Source of the DNA: Rhizophlyctis rosea
Lineage: Eukaryota > Chytridiomycota > Chytridiomycetes > Rhizophlyctidales > Rhizophlyctidaceae
Direction: 5' to 3'
Length of the DNA: 64,000 bases
Assembly: GCA_027596075.1 (NCBI GenBank)
Contig: JADGJC010000052.1
Coordinates: 1 to 64,000 of the forward strand
This document shows positions 12,101-22,797 of this stretch, piece after piece (position 1 is the stretch's first letter; each line of letters starts with the position of its first letter). The translations under genes were made by a program, and so were the position numbers. The notes beneath the pieces were generated by a model. That model saw nothing but the letters and a program-made list of their open reading frames with translations, made no database searches and was not told the DNA's origin.

Positions 12101-13252
12101 AAGAGGATGAAGGTGATGTTAATAGCGAAGAACTCGGGAATCATTCAACAATCCCTGGAACGTCGGCTCCCATCGGTCAAACCCCGCATGGCCCACCTCC
12201 AGGTTTTCGTCCGATGCCGCCACCTCCGTTCCAGTTTGGTGGTTATCCCGTCCCGCCGCCGTTTGGCCCGCCGCCGTTTGCGTTCTTCGCATCCGCTTCA
12301 GCTGCTCCACCGTTCATGGCGCAGCCAGGGCCGCCATTCCGTCCTGCAGTTGTGTAGGTGTTATATCTGACGTTTGTTTTGCCGCATAAAAGCTCAACTC
12401 ACAACGCTATCGTGGCTTCCAGCATGTCAGGCCCTCAAGAGCCCCCAAGTCATGGATACCATCAACAAGGCCCGCCTCACCCGCAGTGGAACCTCGGCCC
12501 ACCCGGAGTCGCACCATCGCACAACCCATCCGGCTACATCCCCGTGCTATCTACCATGCCCGGACCTCCAGGTCTTGGGTTCAGCCCACAAGGTCCGCCG
12601 CCACCTCTGCCTTGGAGCGTCCACCCACCCGCAGTCGCCACGCCCGTCAACTCTACAACCCAGGCCGCTTCACCACACGTTGAGCGGCAGTCTGGAGGAG
12701 AAGCAACGCAAGGCCGACCGAGGCAAAGGCCGTGCTGAATCGAGGGAGCGCAGGCCTGAACGTGGGGAGCGTCAGATTCAACGGCATGGGCGCCGGGTGG
12801 AACAGGACGACAGCAGACATGAAAGGCGGGAGCACAGAGTCAGCCGGCGCCGGGTCGAGCTGAGCGACAGCAGTACTGATGAAGGAAGTGATGAACGGAG
12901 GCGCAGGCGCAGGCGCAATCGGATTTCTCGTCGCCTGGAGAGGGAAGAGGGCGATCAAGGAAGGCGGGAGCGAAGGGCGGAACGAAGGTCGCGTCAGTCG
13001 GAAGAAAGGGTGGACAGGTCTGAGAGGAGGGAGCGCAGGCGAATGCGGACCGATCGTCGCGCGGAAAGGGAAGAGGGCGGTCGTGGGAGGCGGGAGCGCT
13101 CGGCGGAACGAAGGTCTTGGTACTCCGAAGAGAGGAGGGATGGCGTTGATAGGAGGGAGCGCAGCGCTGCACAAAGGGAACGTTGGCATGAAGGGAGTTC
13201 GAGTGGACGAGGGTCAAGGTCAAGGTCAAGGTCCGAGGGTGCGTTCAGCTAG
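9170..13252 (+). CDS. F-box-like/ankyrin protein with Arg/Ser/Glu-rich tail
   Basis: The ATG at 9170 opens 956 residues without interruption. The N-terminal LLPVEILHEIAYFCDYETAH resembles an F-box. Ankyrin-like units follow, clearest at TPLAVAAGRDQIECVELLLM and HGADVNAENGLALCRAAK. From about residue 680 the protein becomes basic and RS-rich. This frame stops at 12040. Coding-like sequence continues in a second frame from about 11920 (RSRSSTSSRSSMGSRS, then a Pro-rich stretch), across a likely intron 12354..12422. It then moves to a third frame after about 12680 (RRERRAERRSRQSEER) and stops at 13252. I cannot find clear introns for the first and third shifts. It may act as a substrate adaptor for ubiquitination, but that is inferred from the fold only. 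Confidence 0.7.
12941..13192 (+). repeat. In-frame 126-bp tandem duplication
   Basis: Units begin at 12941 and 13067, both with AGGGAAGAGGGCG followed by GGCGGGAGCG and CGGAACGAAGGTC. The period is 126 bases (42 codons) and keeps frame in the Arg/Glu-rich C-terminal region. This supports that frame as coding. Confidence 0.75.
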
Positions 13253-13733
13253 GGCTGCCAAGAACTGGAGTCTGGCATTTGCATATCTTTCTGCATATTT
13301 GCATTTCTCCCTGCATGTTTGCGTATACAGTAATGTAGTACAGCTATATCCTTGCATTGACGTATTTGTATTGCTTTTGGGTTGCGTTCGCTGAGTGTAT
13401 GGCAACTGGTCTTTGGAGCGAGAGGATGGTATCACATTTTGCACTTAGCAGCCAGTGCTGTGGATTGTCCAGAGTTATACTTTTGCTTATGAGCATGAAA
13501 GCGGATGTTGAAATTTGGTGCTTCTGTGATGCCATTGTGTTGCGTTAGATGGTCTTTGCATGCGCTCAAAGAAAGTACTCGAGAAACTCCCAGATCACGG
13601 CCAAAGCCTCAAGCTCATAGTTGAATTGCTTGGGAATGAGAGAGACTACAATTTGCTTTCAATGAATCAATGGATACCAAAAAATCAAAACATGATCCAG
13701 CACAATGCTTCCAGTCGCTTCAATCGACAACTC

Positions 13734-14991
13734 TTAGATACATTCCCCATCCTTCACGTTCACCTTCCTCCACTCATCATAAGAATCTTGGACCTTGAAC
13801 CACTCTAGCAACTCTGGTGCCCAGTCACCATCGTGCTCATCCTTTGGGCGATCATTCCAATGGGGTTTGGTCATGGTGTAATGAATAATGGCGCGTTGGT
13901 TCCAGACGAGCTTCCATGCGGCGCCGTGGGCTTTACGGTGGTGCTTCATCGCGAGGTTGAGGTTGTATTTGAAGGGGAGGCGGTGGGAGCTACAGAGAAA
14001 TTGAATTGGTTGTCAGGCTGTTTCCTCGTTCAACCAATATCTTCCAACCTCGTAGATAAAAACCGAAATGGCAACGAAGAAACACGCAATGAATGGATCA
14101 CACGTCACCTTACCTAAACCCCCAATAACAATTCAAAAACGCCTGCTCTGCGGACTCCAACCGATAATACTCAATATCCTTCTCCCGAACCCTCATCATA
14201 TCCTCAAAAACCGCCACATCAGGCCGGAAATACAACACCCCGGCATTAAACATAACATCCAACCGATCCTCCCACGAATCACTCACAGCCGCGAAATCCA
14301 ACGGCCATTTCCACAGGTCCTCTAACGATCCCAACACTAATGTGTCTGCATCCACCAGTAGGATCTGTGCGTACTCCGTCCATGTCCAGATACGGAGTTT
14401 AGTGAAAAGGTCGCGGAAGGCGGGGTTGCGGATGTGGGATTGCTCAGGTGTTGCGTTGTGGGGTAAGGGGATGAGGTCGACGGGACGGGTGTCCCAGCCG
14501 GATTGGCGGAGGGTGCAGAGGGATTGGGGGGAGAGTAGGGTAGGGATGTAGGCTGCTATGATGTGGGCTGTGGTGTTTTGGAGACGGATGGAGTGGCGGA
14601 GGATGGTGGCGAGGGGGACGTAGGCGTCGGAGGAGATGAGGGTTATGATTGCGACGGGTTTGGGTGGATTTGATGATGGTGGTGGTTGGAGAACGGGTTT
14701 TGGGTGGGAGGCGGAAGGGCAGATGAAGTATTGCCAGTCATTTTGGTAGAGGTCTTCTTCGGGTGGCTGACTTGGCTGCTTAAGCTCCTTGACGTGCTGT
14801 AATTTCTGATAGACATGTGGAGCGAGGGAAAAGATTGATACAATGCTGATGAGAAGGAGTAGGAGGCGCTGTATAGAAATTGATCATTGGGACGAGGAAA
14901 TAGCTCCTTCTCCAAGATCACTCTTCACCTTCTTCTGATTTAAGGGAATACATCGCAGCCTTCGTGGAGGGTGGAGCTCTTTCAAAAACAT
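13734..14991 (-). CDS. Glycosyltransferase family 8 (glycogenin-like), type II membrane protein
   Basis: GT8 enzymes transfer a sugar from a nucleotide sugar using a metal-binding DxD motif. Exons 14929..14991, 14114..14868 and 13734..13989 give 357 residues in consistent phase. A short basic N-terminus leads into the signal anchor RLLLLLISIVSIFSLAP, so the catalytic part should be lumenal (Golgi/ER). The GT8 core shows LLVDADTLVLGSLEDLW with the DAD triplet, DVMFNAGVLYFRP, EQAFLNCYWG and IIHYTMTKPHW. The first exon was chosen because only its ATG joins the signal anchor in phase. Donor and acceptor sugars cannot be told. Between 13253 and 13733 I see no gene. Confidence 0.88.
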
Positions 14992-15315
14992 TAGGGTTTG
15001 GTCTCTCCTCTATTCCTGTTGCGAGCGGTCAGCTTTGAGATGGATGGTATGAAGGATGGAAACCGTCAGTGAAAAGTATCATGGTGCGTTGTGCACACAG
15101 TTGTCACGATGATTAATTAATGAACAGACCCCACCCCAAGAATGTGCCAATTGCAAAATCAATAGAGACTCGAAAGCTTCCTTTCACGCAGTCGGTGTAT
15201 GTACAAGTGGCTCTGCAATTTCTCGCAGAAAAGACCAGCGGCATTACTTTCCAAAACACTAAAGGATGGGGACTCTGGCTTAAATCCCGGATGAACCTAC
15301 TAGTATTGCCATTCG

Positions 15316-16281
15316 CTAACCCAAAGAAAGCTCGGTGGGCATTTTCACATGTGCTCCCTCCGAATTGAGCACAGGGCCCTTGATCCATCTCACAATACAA
15401 TCTCCAATCCTGTTCAACACCACATCCTTCTTCACCTTCCCCACCGACAATCCATGTGTTCCACCTGGCACCTTCACCATCGCCACCCGTTCCCCAACGC
15501 CCTTCTTCATCTTGCCCATCACAACAGCATGCAGTTTCATATCACACATGTTGTCTTTACTTCCTGAGATGAAGAGAATGGGGGCAGAAGAGGCGGAGGA
15601 GCTTTTGGCGCTGAATTCTAGAAGAGGCTCATCACGGAGTTTGTTTTTGTCGCCAGGAGTATGTAGTGGGTAGGAGATAAGGAGGATGCCGAGGATGCGG
15701 GATATGGAAGTGTGAATGAATGATTCAGATTTGAGGGATGCGACGGCTGTGTGGATTGCTGCCCGTGCACCCATGCTGCGACCGGATAGGATGTAGCCTT
15801 GAGTTATCCGGCAGGGTGCAGGCGGAGTTTCGGGAGAGTCTTGTTCATCGTCATCTTCATCTGTTGCTTCCGGTTTGGATGACGTTTTGGGTTTGGCGAC
15901 TTTGGGTTCGTCTGTTTCGGTCGCGTCGGAGTCGCCAGAGTCCTCGTCAGCTCCACCTTGTTCATCATTGTCCGCATCAACTCCCAACCAGCGGTCAACA
16001 TAATCAAGGACAGCCGAAAAGGTTTTGGTGCGGTGGACGATGTTGGTGGTCTTTGCCGTGAATCTGATGACAGGATAACCTGCATTAGCTAGGTGATTGG
16101 CAGTGTGGGTGAGGTCAGCGGTAGTGTGATCTCCAGATGCGCCGTGTGTGAGTAGGACTGCGATGGGAAAGGAGGGGGGTTGAGAAGTTGACTTCTCTCC
16201 CTTCTGTGTTGCCGGCAAAGTCAGTAGAGCTTTTGTGGTTCCTCCAAAAGGAACGGTGAACGGGATCTCTTTGAGCGGCAT
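15316..16281 (-). CDS. KANSL3/TEX30-like alpha/beta hydrolase
   Basis: Single-exon gene of 321 residues from the ATG at 16281. It has the alpha/beta-hydrolase layout: ALLTHGASGDH near the start, the nucleophile elbow LSGRSMGARAA with Ser, ISGSKDNMCD with a candidate acid, and VPGGTHGLSVGK with the His. A low-complexity acidic insert of about 60 residues (DSDATETDEP and similar) sits before the nucleophile elbow. The order matches the TEX30/KANSL3 group. The substrate is unknown, and in animals KANSL3 is a subunit of a histone acetyltransferase complex. A longer reading frame upstream lacks a better ATG. Confidence 0.85.
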   Translation of the reverse strand: MPLKEIPFTVPFGGTTKALLTLPATQKGEKSTSQPPSFPIAVLLTHGASGDHTTADLTHTANHLANAGYPVIRFTAKTTNIVHRTKTFSAVLDYVDRWLGVDADNDEQGGADEDSGDSDATETDEPKVAKPKTSSKPEATDEDDDEQDSPETPPAPCRITQGYILSGRSMGARAAIHTAVASLKSESFIHTSISRILGILLISYPLHTPGDKNKLRDEPLLEFSAKSSSASSAPILFISGSKDNMCDMKLHAVVMGKMKKGVGERVAMVKVPGGTHGLSVGKVKKDVVLNRIGDCIVRWIKGPVLNSEGAHVKMPTELSLG

Positions 16282-16693
16282 TGTGGTGGGTGGACAGGAA
16301 GATGCTTGCAAAAACGCGCGGGTTGCTTTTGGGGGAGCGGGTTGGTTCAAGGTTGTGGTTCTCGTCCGCAGTCACCACGGTCTCATCATCATGGTCCGAT
16401 TCACCTTGACGGGCCAGACTCTCGCCACGCGGCAACACCCACCATTTCGGATTCGTTATTTTTTTTCCACCGTGCCAACGTCCCTCCAAAGTTTCAAAAT
16501 AGTGGTAGAGGGTGCTTCAATTGTTTCATATGCTGCAAGATGCTCCACTCAAATAACTTCAATTGCATAATTATCAATCCAAACCTGCGCCCTTCATTGT
16601 GCCAACTAGCATTTCCTTCCACTTTCTCGGACGGTTAGACATCACCAGCAATATCAGCAAAAAAAAAAATCACACATTTTGGGTTGCACTTCG

Positions 16694-17168
16694 CAAAACA
16701 CGGCCACCAACCCGCACTCACCACCCTTAGGCAACCCACCTTGACACACATCAACCTGGACGCCCGGTGCTGGGACCAAGCTCTACTGAGCATACCACCC
16801 GCCACTCTATCCAACATCACCCACCTTACTACCGGTACCCTTACATTCTTCAACCCAGACAATGCCCATCATCATGCCAATGCGTTTGCCTGCATGTGCA
16901 ACCTTATCTCTTTCTCCATCCACCACGTCGAATGCAAAATTTTCCGCATTTGAATTCCTAGTAGGAAATTGAGCAATGTACGGTGCTCAGTTACTGACTG
17001 CGATTGTGGGGAGGTGTACGAGGCGTTGACTCGTTGGTCTGGGATGATGAAAAGGTCTATATTCAAGTACCGTGTGATGAAGAGGAGAAGAAGTTGGAAC
17101 AAGATCGTGAGAGGTCGAGTCGGGAGTTGGGGATTAAGCAGCTGCACCTAAGGTGTCCCAATTGGTAA
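16694..17168 (+). pseudogene. Truncated, broken copy of the LRR-like gene at 19.1 kb
   Basis: The stretch starting near LTTLRQPTLTHINLDARCW lines up with LATLTQPTLTHIALGGKFW of the gene at 19096-20364 and stays collinear to the end of both. Only the C-terminal third is present. An in-frame TGA at 16951-16953 lies just before IPSRKLSNVRCS, which matches IPSRKVKRVSCS in the other copy. A one-base shift near 17040 is then needed to reach the conserved tail SSRELGIKQLHL, ending at 17168. No start codon or 5' exon was found. Between 17169 and 18277 I see nothing else supported. Confidence 0.7.
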
Positions 17169-18277
17169 AGTTGGGTTGCCAATGGGGAAAGTACGGAGAT
17201 GCAAGATTGGGCGGCTTCACGCCATTGCGGTAGTCAGCTGTGAGATCACAAAGTTAGCAATTATGTGGCGGAGTAGAATAGTGAAGATCAGCACATTTGT
17301 AACATCAGCATTGACACATATCGGGATCATGTACAACGGAAAATCACCACCATGCAGTATTTGCTTGATTTGCGAGATGATAGGAAACCATCAGGGCAGC
17401 AGTATTGTGAGCCGGTCTTTTGAAGCTTGCACCCATCCTGCCCGCATCGGAAAGTTCGGAATGGAGGGTTGAAGAAGAGATGTAGACAGCGGAACTGTTG
17501 TGGAAGGTTGCCGAAAGGGTGGTGGAGTATGGAGATCGTGACAGTCCTTTGATGAACAATTTTGAAAATTTACAATTTCAAACACTCAAACAGGTAATTA
17601 TGCGAGGCAAGAGCATCAATTATGTTCCGTGACCACAACAGATTGAATTGTATGGCGAACAGACAACTGAAATGAATCACGGGTGAAGTGACGTCTGTGG
17701 AGTGCGTGACAGACACCTTTGATCGTCTGCACCCTGTCGTCTATTATGTATTGAACCTATGGAATAGGGCTATCTGTTCCCATCAAGACAGTGAGATGAT
17801 GACCCGCTGCCGGTCTGAGATATATACGTCAGCTGGGAATCTGGGATCTGGGAGAAACAAACGTATGGGAAATAGATTTTGAGTCAGGGCAGTGATTATC
17901 AAGTGGCCATGGGAAAGGATGGAGATGATGATGATTAGGAAAGTACGTCCACATAACCGTCCACCAAAAACCTTAACAAAATAAGCTACTTTCACAGGTT
18001 CTCAAAGGCTCTCAGTGAAACCCGATACGCGAATTTGATAGATGGATGGATGAATCCATTACAACATAAGCTAATATACAGTTCACTCCGCCTCACCCTC
18101 CTCATCACATCTCCATGCCCACCCGGATCCTAACAACAGCAAATGGGGAGATCCATGTCCGGGGCCCGCCCGGCTCTCCATCACCCATTACGGAGGAGGA
18201 AGACGGGAAACATTGATGTTGCTTTGTTTTTCCGGCTGAACGCTCAAGATGCGCTTCTCCCACCGTAACACGGCTCT

Positions 18278-19083
18278 CTACCTTTGCCTTTGTTTCTTGC
18301 TGTTGGGTTCTGTGGGTGTTGTCGGGAGATGTGACTTGCCCACCAACTCCTGCTTGCACCCACTATGTGCTATGGATGCCCTAGCGTCCTCCTCTGCCGT
18401 GTCAGGGCTGTCAAAGTTGAGCAAATCCTTCTTTCTTTTGCCAGTAGGAGGAGCGGTAGGTGGAGAAAAGTACTCTTCCTCTTCAGGAAAGTACTCTTCG
18501 TCTTCAGAGTCCGAATTATACAGGGCAGGATTGTTCATGAGTTGATTGAAAGATATATCGATAGTATGCTGGTCGGAGATGAAGGTTGGGGAGGATATGT
18601 CAAGAGCTCCGTCGTCAGCAGGAAGGCGGTTACGCGGGGTTGTTAACGGGCAGCACGAGTAGGAGATTTTGTATTGGAGTTGAGAAGAAGGTGAAGGAGT
18701 AAGCAGTGGCAGGGGCATCGAGGATGGTGCGTCTTCCTCTTTGTGTGGAGCAACTGGAGCAGGCAGTGGTGAAGAAGGCATCGATGGTGCAGTCGGCATT
18801 GGGAGTAGAAATGAGAAGGACATGACGAAAGCGGCGTATTCTTTTTGGGTGAGTGAGCCTCTAATATACCTACAGAGGTGATGTGATGGCAGATAGGCTG
18901 GCAGATTTTCGGAAAACGATGATTGCTGGAGATTATGTCAGACTGTCCCACCCTCCAACTTGAGGAAGAAATTGATACGGAAGGCCTGCCCGTTTTGCCC
19001 CTGTTTCCCACCATTTCCGTTTCCTCTGCTTTCCGCTGTAAAGCCGAAACATCCTTTTTTAAAACCGAAAATGGTTCGTCCAT
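18278..19083 (-). CDS. Hypothetical Pro/Ser- and acid-rich protein
   Basis: Not recognised. The main exon reads from about 18862 to 18278 and contains LTQKEYAAFVMSFSFLLPMP, Pro/Ser-rich stretches, an acidic patch (NSDSEDEEYFPEEEEYF) and a basic end NSKKQRQR. An upstream exon beginning at ATG 19083 (MDEPFSVLKKDVSALQRKAE) probably joins through an intron, but no standard donor fits the phase. It is encoded opposite to, and starts only 12 bases from, the LRR-like gene at 19096. The composition suggests a disordered nuclear protein, which is inference. Confidence 0.45.
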
Positions 19084-19095
19084 ATAGCTGCAACA

Positions 19096-20364
19096 ATGTC
19101 ACTCAACACGTCCAAACCTCGCAATGACTCTGTCCCAAAATGCCATATTATCCGCATCCCCGAGCCCATTCTATTTGCCATCTTTGAATTCATACAACCT
19201 CCCAAAGCATCTGTACAAATGGCCGACTCCAAACCTCCTACACCACGCCATATGCGCGGGCCCCCGTATGAGATACTTCTTTCCCAGGTAAGATATTTGC
19301 GTGAGGGCCACTGTCTGGACCTGGTGACTTATGTTCCGTACTCCCAACATCGCCTACGTCGGGCATATGGTACCTACCTCCGTGACCCATTGCGAGTGTG
19401 GTCTGTCCGAACTCTCGAAGTGAACAACCTCACTGGTCCTGGGCCTTTGACTGTTGTCAACATGGGTCAACTACGGAGCCTCCACCTTGACAGTTTCACA
19501 GACGCAAACGACAACGCCGAAAGCGACCTCAACCAACTGGCAGACGTATGCGCCAATGCTGCGAATCTCAATCGGCCAACTTGCCTACATACCTGTGAAA
19601 TACCTATTCGTGGAGGACGCAACAATGCCGACTCCACTCCTCAATTTCCTTCACAGGTTGCAAGACGCCCCGCTCAAACACCTCAAACTTCGCAATCCTG
19701 CCACCAATGAAAACAGCGCCAGCACCGCCGTCATTGTACCCTCCAATATCTCCTATAAGTCGCTCGAATCCTTGGAAATCACGACCAACATTGCTTTCCC
19801 AGACTGGGCCGCAGCGATGCCAAAACTGGTCAAAATCCATATTCAGGGATACTTTAGGGGATACCAGAGTAACCACACGCCCTCACTGGCAACCCTCACC
19901 CAACCTACTTTGACGCATATCGCCCTAGGTGGCAAGTTTTGGGAAGAAGCGTTGCCAACCATTCCCCCTCCCACTCTTACCTCCCTCCACCACCTGGAGA
20001 TCCTTTCCGACTTCAGCATGGACATATCGGAACAATCTATCGAACCCTTATCTCATTTGCACAACCTCACATCCCTATCCCTGGACCTAATCAACTGCAG
20101 AGTTATGCGCTGGGTGTGCACCAGCATCCCGAGCAGGAAGGTGAAGAGGGTGAGCTGCTCGCTTGCGCGGTTTGAATACGCAAAGATATATAGAGCATTG
20201 GAGGCTTGGGCTGGGTACTGGAGGATGTGTCTATTGTTGTGCTAGGCAATCTGGTTGAAGGGGCGTGGAGAGCCGCTAAAGAAGACTGCGATAGATTACG
20301 AAGGGATGTAGGACTTAAGAAAGTGCAGCTGGTTAATCATGCATATGGAAGGGTCACTTTGTAA
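19096..20364 (+). pseudogene. F-box/LRR-like gene with two apparent frameshifts
   Basis: The ATG at 19096 opens a protein with an F-box-like start (IIRIPEPILFAIFEFIQ). Leucine-rich segments follow, such as LRSLHLDSFTD, APLKHLKLRN, YKSLESLEITTN and LHNLTSLSLDL. The frame changes once near 19580 (ANAANLN to GQLAYIPVKYLFVED) and again near 20208. In the new frame the tail reads VGLKKVQLVNHAYGRVTL and stops at 20364. No intron explains either change. The downstream sequence is conserved with the truncated copy at 16694-17168, so the tail was once coding. It may be a decayed gene or carry sequencing errors. Confidence 0.6.
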
Positions 20365-21614
20365 AGGACAAATGTTGCCATTCGTAAGAAATGAGGTAGA
20401 ACCGTCAGACACGATTGCTACAAATTGGATTGTATGGCATGGTGGTGATACGTGCTCGAGCGAGATCTGCTTGAAGTATGAACTGGCATGGTCAATGAGT
20501 GGTCTCTAAAACATGCAGCCACAGGAAAGATAACACTCCGCAGAAATGTCCGTTCCAAGATTCATTGTCCTGCTCCAAATTCCCCTCATTCACAGATTAG
20601 GAAGGTACTGGATCACATAACCAGCGGCAGCGGGCTGGCGGCAGTCAACCATCCAATGACAAACTCGTTACACACAACCACCAAAAAGCACACAGAAAGC
20701 CAATCTTCTCATAGAGTTTTTTGATTTTATTATTCACTACCCAAAAAAAAAACACGGCATACCAGCACCGGCATTACATTACACAAAAAGATTAATCATT
20801 CCTTTTTTTTCCCGAACCAAAGCGCGAAAACCGAGAAAATAAAGAACTACACTAACAAAAACCCATTACATGCCAGTTGGTGATGACTAATAACGACCAT
20901 CCGAACCGGCCCCATCATCAAGTAAACAAAAGTTACTACTACTACTAAGGTACTAAGTACGTAAGTAAAGTAAAGACAACATATTAGGTAATAAAGAAAG
21001 CGACCGCATCACATCCATCAAGGAAGAGGAGGAAGACAACAAATATCAAACAATTTGATAAAAATCACTGGCTATATTCAAATTGGGAATTTTAACGTCT
21101 GATGGACCAGCATCCTGATTGGTTTGTCCCCATGATTAATGATGAATGTGTACGAGTTTTCCCGCCCCAGTACTAGTCTAAGCCCCACGTCACAACTACA
21201 TACAGAGTAAACGATGATCCCCCGCGCGGGGTTCCACCTCTCTCCCAGCGATTGGAGAATTTAGGCGAGGGGTTCGTGGTTTGCATGTCGATGATGGTGG
21301 GGAAGCGATGGGACGAGGGGCGGGAAAGAGAAGAAACGGATTATATGATACAGAAGAGAGGAGAGGGGCGAAGTTCGAAATTAGAGGATTGGTTGTTGAT
21401 TTGCCTACGAGACGAGTAGTCTCTGGCAAGTGTTGAGGCGCAATTACGGTGGTTGTTGTATGAGTAATAAGGGGGTATCGTAGATATAATTAACCAACAG
21501 AATTAGTTGATAAATTTTCTCTCCGACGGCACGTTCCATATTTGTGGTGTGTGTGATGAGGATGGTGAGGAGGAAGGTTGAGGCTCGCAAGGTGAACTGA
21601 TGCGGGTGGAGGAT
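20365..21614. other. Intergenic, AT-rich
   Basis: Likely 3' flanks of two neighbouring genes. It contains A-runs around 20742 and short ACT and GTAA-type simple sequence near 20935-20970. No coding region is supported. Confidence 0.5.
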
Positions 21615-22797
21615 CTACCACGCCACATCATCATCCAACCACATATGCTTAGCACGCAGACGGTGAGACAGGTTGGCCGGCACCGGGGTATGGTACAGAA
21701 GGGATTCGATGGACTCGCGGACGATTTCCCTTTGCTCGTTGAGTGTTTCCATCGCGGCCCAGCGGGACCAGTAGTCCGCCTGTTTTGAACGGAGGGAGCC
21801 TGAGTTTGCTGCTGTCTGGGATTTGCGGTGCTCTTCTGGTGTGCGGATGCGGAAGGTGGGGATGGTGGGCGTAGCGGTTGCGAGAGGGGAGGAGAGGGAG
21901 GCAGAGAAGGGGCTTCGTGGGGATAGAGGTGATTTGGGAGAGGATGGGGGAGGAGTGGTGCGACGCAACTTTGATAGTGATTCCTTGCGCTTGAGGAGGT
22001 TGGCTTGACGTTGTTCAGGTGAGAGCTCAGCAGGTGTAGGTGGAGGAACGGGGTCAAGGGCGTCAGGAGAGGTGCGGAGCTTGGTGAGAAGATGTACGCG
22101 GCGAAGGCGGCGGACTTCCTCATCAGATGGGCGGGTAAGGACTTGGGTGGGCTCAGAAGACTTCGTGACCCAAGGATGTTGGCGAAGGTTGGACAAGAAT
22201 TGCCGACGACGAACAGTCTGCAACGCCTTCAAATCCGCCATCTGACGGTCATGCCATTCCCACCATCTCCTCAACCGTGCTTGATCCCATACTTTCAACA
22301 ACACTTGCTGTCTCAAATCACGGTGCTTGAATGACTTGGCCCCGGTACTGAAGACTTCCGGAAGACCCTTGGTAGCATCCCGTTCCGCCCCGCTCCTCTC
22401 TGATTGTTCCATTGACACGGCCGAGTCAGCCCTCCCCGCGCGCCGTTGGTCCCTGGCCCTCCGAGCAGTTCTCATCTTGTGAAGTACTTCAGCGACGGGA
22501 CTGTTGGGTGTTGCCTGCGCAACGCGTTGCGTTTGCCTTGGCGGCTCTCCAAGGCAGATAAGACCCAAGGTAGCGGAATGGACGTCTCCGTTTGCGGCAT
22601 TGTGACCAACATGTGAAAGGAAATCGCGGATTTGTCGAAGGGCTTCTTCAAGCGCTACTTGTTGTCCTGTCAATGTTGTATATCAGTACATGTAGGGCAG
22701 AGCATGGTATACTAGTAATGAGTTACATACCACGCGCATCGGAAGCCTGCTCCGAGTGTGGTAGGGGCGCGAAACGAGAAAGTACCGCCGCAGACAT
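21615..22797 (-). CDS. Hypothetical basic protein with conserved-looking C-terminus
   Basis: Not recognised. Exons 22731..22797 and 21615..22666 give 372 residues in phase. The start MSAAVLSRFAPLPHSEQASD was chosen because its intron has a clean GTATGT donor and CAG acceptor. An Arg-rich, probably helical middle (VLLKVWDQARLRRWWEWHD, LKALQTVRRRQFLSNLRQH) is followed by a Pro/Ser-rich linker. The end is Trp-rich and compact (KQADYWSRWAAMETLNEQRE, LRAKHMWLDDDVAW). The many charged helices suggest coiled-coil or scaffold behaviour. No catalytic motif is seen. Confidence 0.7.
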
